Position numbers and translations under genes: made by a program | Notes under the pieces: model-generated | What the model was told of the DNA's origin: nothing | What the model saw: the letters and a program-made list of their open reading frames with translations, nothing else | Databases searched by the model: none | Source of the DNA: Aporrectodea caliginosa | Taxonomy: Eukaryota > Annelida > Clitellata > Crassiclitellata > Lumbricidae | Direction: 5' to 3' | Assembly: GCA_020284085.1 (NCBI GenBank) | Contig: JACEVL010000152.1 | Location: 620,001 to 684,000 of the forward strand | Length of the DNA stretch: 64,000 nucleotides | In this document: positions 8,901 through 19,100 of the stretch, piece by piece | Position numbering within the stretch: position 1 is the first letter of the stretch | How the letters are laid out: each line of letters starts with the position of its first letter

Positions 8901-11662
8901 TTGGCGTTTGAAGTTGGCGTTTGAAGTTGGCGTATGAAGTTGGCGTTTGAAGTTGGCGTTGGCGTTTGAAGTTAGCGTTGGCGTTGGCGTTTGAAGTTGA
9001 AGTTGGCATTGGCGTTTGAAGTTGAAGTTGGCGTTGGCGTTTGAAGTTGAAGTTGGCGTTTGAAGTTGGCGTTGACGTTTGAAGTTGAAGTTGGCGTTTG
9101 AAGTTGGCGTTGCGTTGCTTCCAGGTTGGCCATACTACGGTTGACTTTCGATCTGGACTTTTCATTTAATTTTATTTGCTAAAACCCCCACCCCTCGTCA
9201 ACTTCAAATTACCATAAGTTCAAACCAATTTAAAGTTCAGTTTAAATAGGCTATGCAAGTACATGTTCAGTACTATCTTTGATAAAGTCCTGTTTTAAAG
9301 TGTTCTCTAATAAAGAATCTGAATTTAAATATGGTACCTCGTATCTTCACTTCACATCTTGGATTTGAAGTTGAAGTTGGCGTTTGAAGTTGAAGTTGGC
9401 GTTGGCGTTTGAAGATGAAGTTGGCGTTTAAAGTTGAAGTTGGCGTTTGAAGTTGAAGTTGGCGTTTGAAGTTGGCGTTGGCGTTTGAAGTTGAAGTTGG
9501 CATTGGCGTTTGAAGTTGAATTTGGCGTTGGCGTTTGAAGTTGAAGTTGGCGTTTGAAATTGGCGTGGGCGTTTGAAGTTGGCGTTGGCGTTTGAAGTTG
9601 GCGTTGGCGTTTGAAGCGTTGGCGTTTGAAGTTGAAGTTGGCGTTTGAAGATGAAGTTGGCGTTGGCGTTTGAAGAAGTTGAAGTTGCGTTGCTTTCATG
9701 TTGGCCATACTACGGTTGACTTTCGATCTGGACTTTTCGTTTAATTTTATTTGCTAAAACCCCCACCCCTCGTCAACTTCAAACCATAAGTTCAAACCAA
9801 TTTAAAGTTCAGTTTAAATATGCAAGTAAATGTTCAGTACTATCTTTGATAAAGTTCAGTCCTGTCTTTTAAAGTGTTCTCTAATAAAGAATCTGAATTT
9901 AAATATGGTACCTCGTATCTTCACTTCACATCTTGGCTTTGAAGTTGAAGTTGGCGTTGGCGTTTGAAGTTGAAGTTGGCTTTGGCGCTTGAAGTTGAAG
10001 CTGGCGTTGACGTTTGAAGATGAAGTTGGCGTTTGAAGTTGGCGTTTGAAGTTGGCGTTGGCGTTTGAAGTTGAAGTTGGCGTTGGCGTTTGAAGTTGAA
10101 GTTGGCGTTTGAAGTTGCAGTTGGCGTTTGAAGTTGAAGTTGGCGTTTGAAGTTGGCGTTGCTTTGCTTTCAGGTTGGCCATACTACGGTTGACTTTCGA
10201 TCTGGACTTTTCATTTAATTTTATTTGCTAAAACCCCCACCCCTCGTCAACTTCAAATTACCATAAGTTCAAACCAATTTAAAGTTCAGTTTAAATAGGC
10301 CATGCAAGTAAATGTTCAGTACTATCTTTGATAAAGTTCAGTCCTGTCTTTTAAAGTGTTCTCTAATAAAGAATCTGAATTTAAATATGGTACCTCGTAT
10401 CTTCACTTCACATCTTGGATTTGAAGTTGGCGTTGGCGTTGGCGTTTGAAGTTGAAGTTGGCGTTGGCGTTTGAAGATGAAGTTGGCGTTTGAAGTTGAA
10501 GTTGGCGTTTGAAGTTGAAGTTGGCGTTTGAAGTTGGCGTTGGCGTTTGAAGTTGAAGTTGGCATTGGCGTTTGAAGTTGAATTTGGCGTTGGCGTTTGA
10601 AGTTGAAGTTGGCGTTTGAAGTTGGCGTTGGCGTTTGAAGTTGGCGTTGGCGTTTGAAGTTGAAGTTGGCGTTTGAAGTTGGCGTTGGCGTTTGAAGTTG
10701 GCGTTGGCCTTTGAAGTTAGCGTTGGCGTTGGCGTTTGAATTTGAAGTTGGCGTTGACGTTTGAAGTTGAAGTTGGCGTTGGCGCTTGAAGTTGAAGCTG
10801 GCGTTTGAAGTTGGCGTTGCTTTGCTTCCATGTTGGCCATACTACGGTTGACTTTCGATCTGGACTTTTCATTTAATTTTATTTGCTAAAACCCCCACCC
10901 CTCGTCAACTTCAAATTACCATAAGTTCAAACCAATTTAAAGTTCAGTTTCAATATGCAAGTAAATGTTCAGTACTATCTTTGATAAAATTCAGTCCTGT
11001 CTTTTAATGTGTTCTCTAATAAAGAATCTGAATTTAAATATGGTACCTCGTATCTTCACTTCACATCTTGGCTTTGAAGTTGAAGTTGGTGTTGGCGTTG
11101 ACGTTTGAAGATGAAGTTGGCGTTTGAAGTTGGCGTTTGAAGTTGGCGTTGGCGTTTGAAGTTGAAGTTGGCGTTGGCGTTTGAAGTTGGCGTTGGCGTT
11201 GGCGTTTGAAGTTGGCGTTGGCGTTTGAAGTTGAAGTTGGCGTTTGAAGTTGGCGTTGACGTTTGAAGTTGAAGTTGGCGTTTGAAGTTGGCGTTGCTTT
11301 GCTTCCATGTTGGCCATACTACGGTTGACTTTCGATCTGGACTTTTCATTTAATTTTATTTGCTAAAACCCCCACCCTAGTCAACTTCAAATTACCATAA
11401 GTTCAAACCAATTTAAAGTTCAGTTTAAACATGCAAGTAAATGTTCAGTACTATCTTTGATAAAGTTCAATCCTGTCTTTTAAAGTGTTCTCTAAAAAAG
11501 AATCTGAATTTAAATATGGTACCTCGTATCTTAATTCACTTCACATCTTGGCTTTGAAGTTGAAGTTGGCGTTGGAAATATATAGCAGAATAATTATTAT
11601 CTGAATTAAAATAATACCTCTTGTCTTCACTTCACTTCACGTCTTGGCTTTGAAGTCTGCTT
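5938..11662. repeat. Higher-order satellite: spacer plus hexamer minisatellite, about ten units
   Basis: Ten copies of a conserved spacer of about 240 bp alternate with a minisatellite of variable length. The spacer phrase TTGGCCATACTACGG recurs near 6271, 6734, 7418, 7964, 8561, 9126, 9702, 10172, 10836 and 11311, giving unit lengths from about 463 to 684 bp. The minisatellite mixes the hexamers GTTGAA and GTTGGC with a heptamer TTTGAAG, so sub-units are 13, 19 or 25 bp. Minus-strand frames of 75-145 residues cycle through ANF, KRQLQ and TPTS phrases and begin at an ATG in the spacer. These open frames follow from repeat composition and I do not call them genes. The last unit decays at 11575-11662. 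Confidence 0.92.
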
Positions 11663-11854
11663 TGCAATGGCCAAGGATTTTACGTCATCATTAAAGCGTT
11701 TGTTGCACAAGATGACGTTAACAATCAGTAGTCCTATCCAATCACAGCACCGATGTTGATCACGTGCGTCTTGTAGCCAATCATTTAGTTCCATTTCTCC
11801 GAGTGACTGCTTAATTTTGCCGGCTCGTTCAACTACGATGTAATCGTAATCGTA

Positions 11855-12235
11855 ATCGAGCATTTATATAGCGCCACTCAAAACAGAGGCGCTCCCGACC
11901 CGGGCCAGTGTCTTCACTGGTAAAGAGAGGTTTTCAGGCGCTGGCGGAAAAAAGAAATAGAGAAAAAGGTCAGTCCCGAGGGGCTGAGGTAACTGGTTCC
12001 AGCTATTGGGACCAACAATAGCGAAACTCCTAGACTGGGCCATTGAAGTACGCACCCGCGGGAGAACCAAGTAACCATGGGCCGAGGACCTAGGGAGGAA
12101 CGACTGTGCAGAGAAAATACTGGGGTACAAAAAGCCCTAAGATAATGAGGAGCAGAGCCAGCAAGACAGCTTCGCATGAGGGAACAGACCCATAGGCGTA
12201 GCCACATGGAGTCACGAGGAGGCAGTTGCCTTCTC
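11855..12235 (-). mobile_element. LINE 3' end fragment (CR1/L2-like), minus strand
   Basis: The minus strand carries decayed LINE-tail phrases: APHYLRAFCTPVFSL in one frame and RTSMAQSRSFAIVGPNSWNQLP in another, so at least one frameshift separates them. The end at about 11862-11885 reads GCGCTATATAAATG on the minus strand. Confidence 0.7.
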
Positions 12236-12350
12236 TTGCTTTCTTATATGCTGAAACTTCGATTGACCAAACCCCACTACATCTGGATGACTCCTGGAAT
12301 TGCCTCCTCTTGAATTTAAGTCTGGCTACGCTTCTGAGCATGCAGTCAGC

Positions 12351-12529
12351 CAGTGGCCTAACGAGGAGTTTCAGCGCCCAGGGGCAAGAGTTGATGACTG
12401 CGCCCCTTTTTAATATTCTTGTTGACTTTAAACGTTCTTGTCATAGTACTATAATGTACCACTGAAAGCTAATTTTGCGCCTCTTGTGCTGCGCCCCGGA
12501 GCGGTTGCCCCTCCTTCGTTACGCCACTG
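12351..12529. mobile_element. hAT-type MITE (family B), 179 bp
   Basis: The ends are CAGTGGCCTAACGA and TTCGTTACGCCACTG. The flanking 8-mers are CAGTCAGC (12343-12350) and CAGTCTGC (12530-12537), a 7/8 target duplication. The interior (TTTCAGCGCC, GTTGATGACTGCGCC) is shared with 15164-15348, which proves a repeated family. No coding capacity. Confidence 0.82.
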
Positions 12530-12537
12530 CAGTCTGC

Positions 12538-14177
12538 AAATGTTTACAGGAAACTCAACTGTCAAGGCACACGTACCGTAACAACATCAACCATCAGCGG
12601 AGTACTTTAATTAGCGGTCAACAGGACCGAATTTAGGGAGGGTGGGCCCAAGGATTTTTTGCCTTTGTTGATGTGCAGTCTCCAACAACTTACAAGGACA
12701 GCCCCATATCTCAAAATTATGATTAGGCTATTTAGTTATTTTAGTACAGTGATTGTTCAGAAGCTTAATTACCACTAAGATCAATTGAGTCACTCTTAGA
12801 TTCTCTTCCCTAGTCAGACGACACATGTAGTGAAGGGACCCACCCCCCATAAAATTGCACCTGGTGGGGCCCGTAAGTGGTGGCGTTCCTAGGCTGGCGC
12901 CCATGTAGCCTATAAACCCGGCCGTGGGGGTCAACCTTCCTAGAAAACAATTGTGGCTCCTAAGTTGCATAGGACTCTTCATTACAGAAGACCTGGACAG
13001 TTTAACACGTACGCTGCTACCATGCTGTAACTGCACAACGAGGCTTAAGTGAGATCTTAAGGCTTTGTGAGATCTGCAAAAAATTATCTACACTGAACCC
13101 CTCCCTCCCTCCCTCCCCTTCTCTGCATTGTCATGCACCCAATGATCCCCTTAATTGCGACGTCCGTACTCCAGTGTAGTACCAAGATCAAGATTAGGCT
13201 ATACTGCTGATCTTGCAGAGCCAAATGTGCTACAAGGTGGGATACTTTGATACTACCATGTCCAGCACAAAAATCCAACCCGTGCTTGACATTCTGCTGG
13301 AATGAAAAGCACGGGTTTACATGGCACAAAAACGGCTTCATTACAATTCTTTAAGTCGCAAAGGGAGCAAAATTTGGTGTCCTTACTTTCTAGACCAAAG
13401 TTATGACTTTGCATATTAAACCCTTACTCGTACTTTGGGTGACCACCTCTTGAAAAACATTTTTAATGGAAGACCCCTTCTGTGCTTCTGAAATAAAAAA
13501 GACCAAAAAAGTTCTGATATGCACTCACTCGACTTAATTTCAGTTCATTCCTTCTGATGATGTAACACTCCATAAATGGACACATTACTCTATCGTTTTT
13601 CAGAAAATTGAATGGAAATCTGAATTGGAGGAGAGGTGGTGGATGGTTATAAAAAAGTCCTTGCAAATTTCGATGGATTACCAAGTCATCAAAAATGTTG
13701 ACAGCATTAAACGTTGAATGTTTGATGTCCCAATTACTAAGCAGACATCATTAAAATACAATGTAGTCAACTGTGCTTCTGAAGGAGACTGCACCATTGT
13801 TCGTGAAAGGGATAGACGCCCCGAACAGAAAAATTTCCACTTCACCTAAAGCTAACCAAACATGATCACCCCATTTTCTACCCCGCCTAAATGTCCTCTT
13901 CCTCAAAATTGTTAAGATAGTTTTGAACTTATGACTTAAGTTCAGACTGTTGTTAAACATACCACCAACTAGACACAGCAGCTATATAAACTTAAAAAGA
14001 CAAAAAATCATTAAGCTTCATGTCTATGATCTATTACAAGTTCACTTGGACCCCACTAGAAGTCTGCAACACTAAACTGGGTCTCACATTTAAAGTTATG
14101 TCAAGGCCTACTATAAACCCATAGTTACACCAAGAGATCAAGAAATCAATACAGGCCAACAAGTATATACTTACTTA

Positions 14178-14179
<2 letters not shown>
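12538..14179. other. No recognisable gene
   Basis: I find no exon with supporting splice sites or family similarity, and no clear repeat. Short open frames are scattered on both strands. Confidence 0.5.

Positions 14180-14261
<82 letters not shown>
14180..14261. repeat. CA dinucleotide repeat
   Basis: An uninterrupted CA array of about 80 bp. Confidence 0.97.
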
Positions 14262-14262
<1 letters not shown>

Positions 14263-14375
14263 TCCTTTTTTCGAGGGGCCCTTCGCACTGGAAGCGCCTC
14301 TGATTAGGGCCTCTGATTAGGTTGTACTGTGAGAGGCGCTTTTATAAATCTGTAAATAGTATAGTATAGTATAGC
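14262..14375 (+). mobile_element. LINE 3' tail remnant
   Basis: The stretch contains CCTTCGCACTGGAAGCGCC and GAGAGGCGCTTTTATAAATC, then a TATAG tandem tail. It matches the 3' end of the LINE family at 2385-2576. Confidence 0.55.
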
Positions 14376-14925
14376 ACACACGCACGCACTTCAGTGACTC
14401 AATCATGTATCAGTATAAACACAAGAACCTAAATTCTTCAGACATCCAGTGCTCAACATCTGTATTCCAAATCTTAAAGCATTTCTCATACACAAGAACT
14501 GACTTGGCTTATTATTATCAGTCACAGTCACCAACAGAACCTTGGAGACTCTCGTTTAATAGAACATACAATAACAAGGCTATCAAGTGGTTTAGAAGAC
14601 ATCTCCTTGCTAGAATAACTGGGTTCTAACAAAAATCGGTTTCGCTAAAATACTGTGCACAACAAAAGCAATTCAACCACAGGATATCATTTCCCAAATG
14701 CACGACCATGCTGAACATCAATATGTGAATGACTGAAAAATCCGATGCAGAGATGAAAGGCTGACCCTTATTACTATGCATTTATTAAGTGCCATTATCT
14801 AATGACCAAACATCAATCGATGGTGCTGTTGCAACTGGGTGATGAACTTGCTCAAGGTCCCTGCACAGTAACCATCTCAGGAGGTTGAACCCATACTCAG
14901 CATTACAAGGTGAAGAAATGAAGAG

Positions 14926-15155
14926 CTAGTCATGGCTATGAAGTGTTAGCGACTTCATTTGCTTAGCCTCGGCATATGAGGGTGAGTGGCTATTCCTCTC
15001 CCTCGCCGTCTCATCTTCCGACCAACAGTGTACGGGCAGTGTACTCATTATAGTGGAGTTGGCTATGGAGTGCAGTTGGAGCAGAAATCTCAAACCAAAT
15101 TTCTGCCCATTTGAACCCCCACCTCTCGATTGACAGCCCAGAACGCTAACCACAA
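14926..15155 (-). mobile_element. tRNA-derived SINE (family 2)
   Basis: Shared phrases with 17546-17806 and 33600-33858 include GGCTATGAAGTGTTAGCGAC, CATATGAGGGTG, AGTGTACTCATTATAG and GCAGAAATCTCAAA. The tRNA-like head is at the high-coordinate side, so the element runs on the minus strand. It stops just before an hAT MITE. Confidence 0.65.
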
Positions 15156-15163
15156 GTTACCAG

Positions 15164-15348
15164 CAGTGGCATAACGAAGGGTTTCAGCGCCAGGGGCAAG
15201 GGTTGATGACTGCGCCCTCTTTTAATTTTCTTGTTAACTTCAATTGTTCTTGTCATTGTACTGTGTACCACTGAAAGCTAATTTTGCGCCCTCCTGGTGC
15301 TGCACCCGGTAGCGGCTGCCCCCTCTGCCGCCCCTCATTACGCTACTG
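15164..15348. mobile_element. hAT-type MITE (family B), 185 bp
   Basis: The ends are CAGTGGCATAACGA and TCATTACGCTACTG. The flanking 8-mers GTTACCAG (15156-15163) and GTTACAAG (15349-15356) match at 7/8. The body is closely related to 12351-12529. Confidence 0.82.
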
Positions 15349-15481
15349 GTTACAAGGGAGCACTCTAATAATTGGCTACATTATGACCCTTAACAACCGA
15401 CCGCTTACCCCTCTGCTACAGTACTGCAAACAGAATTCAGTTGTATCCATACACAAAAGAACCTAATAATGAAAGGAAGAC

Positions 15482-15736
15482 TATGAGGGCCAAGAAAGTC
15501 CTGATTCAACCTAGAGTCATGAGGGCCAAGAAAGTCCTGATTCAACCTAGAGTCATGAGGGCCAAGAAAGTCCTGATTCAACCTAGAGTCATGAGGGCCA
15601 AGAAAGTCCTGATTCAACCTAGAGTCATGTGGGCCAAGAAAGTCCTAAATTCAACCTAGAGTCATGAGGGCTAAGAAAGTCCTGATTCAACCTAGAGTCA
15701 TGAGGGCTAAGAAAGTCCTGATTCAACCTAGAGTCT
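15482..15736. repeat. 36-bp minisatellite, about seven copies
   Basis: The unit begins ATGAGGGCCAAGAAAGTCC and continues with TGATTCAACCTAGAGTC. Starts at 15483, 15519, 15555, 15591 and 15627 are exactly 36 bp apart; a 2-bp indel then shifts the last copies. Because 36 is a multiple of three, both strands read as perfect 12-residue peptide repeats. There is no sign of a gene around it. Confidence 0.95.
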
Positions 15737-15931
15737 TAAACAGCATCATTACAGAGCACAGCAGACAAGAAACTTCTCAGCAGCATAACACGACCATAGA
15801 ATTCATCAGATCTACCATCTGAATACACTGCATTGCTGGCTTTGTAGATTCTGAAAAATCTCTATAAACGTTGCTGATGTTCGAACAGGAAAGTGAAGAT
15901 ACGTCTGGTAGTTTCTCTGAATGTAAATTGA

Positions 15932-16119
15932 TCATAACTCGCTCTTAATATCGGATTGTTCTACTGTGCCATCCCCTGCAGACTCCTCCTCCTCCCTTTC
16001 CTCCTCCTCATCATCATCATCCTCCTCATCGTCGGCACTGTCCGATTCCTTCACTGGGCTTGTATGAACCGCTTTTGTCGCCTCTTCATAGTCGGTTATA
16101 TTGGTCTTTGAGCACACAC
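15932..16119 (-). CDS. CNPY2: CNPY2 last exon, acidic tail and KSEL
   Basis: The acceptor is TTTTTTTAG and the stop codon is at 15934-15932. After VCSK the protein enters a Ser/Asp/Glu-rich region (SADDEEDDDDEEEEREEEE) and ends KSEL. Such a tail is absent from human CNPY2 as I recall it and resembles the charged tails of other ER calcium-binding chaperones. Confidence 0.85.
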
Positions 16120-19100
16120 CTAAAAAAATCAGGCAGTTATAAAAACCAACAACATTATCCTAAAATTTATAAAAATCTTAGGATGATAAATATAACGACA
16201 AAGATCTTTACCTGCATTTGATATCACGAAAATAATATTAAATCAACATTGCGACGCTACTGCAGCAGTTGCAGAACAATTTGCTCAAATTTTACCCTAT
16301 AGTTACAAAACAACGTGTTTGACTTCATCTGGTCAAATCAATGGACCCAGATGATGAGCTTATAATAAGAACTATTCTACTATTAACATCATTGTGCATA
16401 TATTGAAGTGCCACATCTAACGACTGCAACAATCGGTGGCACCGAGCAATTTGAGTGAATGACTTGCTCAAGGTCCCTACATGGTAACCATCTGGGGAGG
16501 CTAGGATCCACATTAATCACTCTACGTAGCGAGAACGCTAACTAATCGCCCGCTGCATCCCATTTTGTACTGTGTCATTTATTCCACCAGGCATATTAAT
16601 ACTTTAAGCAAATCCATGATATCCTAGGCATGGAAGGGACAAGAACTAAAATACCTACATATATTGTGGGGCGCGGTGGTGTAGGGTATGACTCGGTGCC
16701 TTGCAGCCAGAGGGTTGCGGGTTCGAATCCATCGCCGGAGGTATGTTGGGTGCCTTGCAGTCGGAGGTTATCTTGGAGGGGAGCTATATAAGTCCTCTGA
16801 ATGAATGAATGGGCAAGTCTCTCACTGGTAACCGTCTCGGGAGGCTAGGATGAATGCTCATGTTCAGTGCGAGCACTCTAAGTCAGGAGCTGCTCTGAGT
16901 ACTGTGAAATCTTGAACAGGCGCATACATAAATATTCATGAAATCCTATGAATGAATGAATAATAACAAGATGTAATAGTACTCAAAAGTAAGTAGCAAT
17001 GCCAAAATGAAAGGTAATGTCAGCCTGCTTACTCATGAGATCACAGCAGATTATCTCAGACATGTCGTCCAAGCCGACTTGGAATGACGGAATCAGGTCC
17101 TCTTCATGTTCTTCTACCAGTGACTCGCACTGTATTGCAAGCAAACAAAAACAAAATATTTAAATCACACCAGGTTTCATACATTTGAAACTCCAGCTTA
17201 TAAGATTTACATCCATCACAAGGATAATCAAACTTCGACTACATCATTTCTTATTTCATACATTTGTACCCTAACACTATCTAAATCTGATATTCGGTTT
17301 CATACTTGAGACTTAACAAATGGTTATCCAAACCCCTTTGAAAATAAACTTCTAGAGATGAAGTCCCTTAGAAGATTTCTGGTTTCCTCTTGGCTGGTTT
17401 TTTGACAAATCATTTATATAAGAGCAAAGAATGTTTTTACATTTAACAGGTGCAACATATTAATCATCAGCTAAATACAGAGGACTAACTGTGGACCCAA
17501 TTTATGCAGTAGTATACTAGAAGAAGAGCAGTCCTTTAAGCTAGCCCTGAGGCAGCCATGGGTATGAAGTGCTAGCAACTTTATTTTCTTAGCCTCAACA
17601 TATGAGGTGGGTGGCCAGTCCTCTCCCTCATCGGTCTTCCCACCAACAGTGTCTGATGGTCAGTGTACTCATTATAGCCGAGTTGTCTAGGGGTGCTTGT
17701 GAAACAGAAATCTCAAACAAAATTTTCTGCCATGGTGACATTGGATTTGAACCACCGACCTCTCGATTGACAGTCCAGCGCATGCTACACAATTGAGCAC
17801 CCCGTAGATGTCAATCATTATAATGTATCATTATGTTAAGAGTCAGTAGATTGATCAGATAACTTAGAAACACCTCATATCAAGCAAGACTTCATTCTGG
17901 AAAATCATTCTCTTCTTATCAAATATGTTTTTCCATTATGTCAGATAAATCAAGAAATCCTACAGCAAACTTCAGCTGGCTGTGAATTTCTCCGGTTATT
18001 TCGATGTTGGTTAACGACACTGGAGATCCGTCACGAGACGAAGTTCGTACATAGCTGAGCCGTCCATCTGCATTTGTGGAGACAGCGTAGTTGCTCATTT
18101 GGCTGCAGATATTCTCCAATAGGTCGGTCAAGTGAACCGCTGATCTCGCCAGTGGAATCTGAAAAGTGGATTGCAACTGTTATCATTAATTAATTATGAA
18201 TTAGTAAATTCAATCATGCCAGTGTCTAATGCACAACGCATCAACTGATGGCAGTCCAAAACCAAGGCGTAATCAGGTTTACATCCAGATCAGCGGGGCC
18301 ATTTTATCCATTAGGCACAGTAGGCACTGTGCCTAGGGCCTACGAACCTTTTAGGAGCCTAAGCAAGTCTGAAAATGAGATATTGAATAAATAAGTTGCA
18401 TTAGACCTTAGTGGATATATTCGGGATATTAAATAATGAACACTACAGAAAGTAAATTGAGATTTAAAATCAAAACTGGGTGTGTCCATCAATAAATAAT
18501 GCAAATGCGTAATTGAGCATTTAGCTTAAATGCACAGCTGGCAGTTTGGGTCTACGAATGCAAGAGGCCTAGGGCCTACGACGACCTTAAAATGGCCCTG
18601 CCGATCAGTCTGCTAAGATGGAACAGCAGCCTACAAATGGTGGATAAGCAATTTGAAATGGCAAGTCTTAAACCAAGAATGAAATGACATAAGCAATTAA
18701 GCATCTCAGCAGAATGAAGATTAGGGATGGACCGATTGGTATTTTTGGCCAATTTCCGGTTTCATATAGTTGGCCTGCTTTCTGCAGATACCGGATTCGA
18801 TCCAATTAATCAGCACTATTTATTTTTATTTGGTTCTGAAGTATTAATTTTAGTAATTTTTCTAATTTTATGTGTCAGCCATTTTTCTTTATGCGTCGAC
18901 TCATAATTTTATTTTTTTTACATGGATTTTGAGTGATAATGATTACTGCAGAAAGTCGCCGAAACAGGTTACTATTTTTCTATTAATGAAAACAGAAATT
19001 GTTTTTTGTCAAAAATATTACGGTACTTCTTTTGGTATTTGTATCGGCAGTCCATGGAAGCGCCGATTCCAATTAATCGGCCTGGGGCAAAATCTGGCGA

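Noticed and set aside
5890..11349. Many minus-strand open frames of 75-145 residues starting MANMKAK/MANMEAK and rich in N, Q, T, F and R
   Set aside because: They come from the stop-free hexamer satellite, rotate through three registers and differ only by repeat number; no sign of coding constraint.
5938..11662. A CRISPR-like reading of the satellite (spacer/repeat alternation)
   Set aside because: The conserved parts are 240 bp, the variable parts are themselves tandem repeats, and the DNA is animal nuclear sequence.
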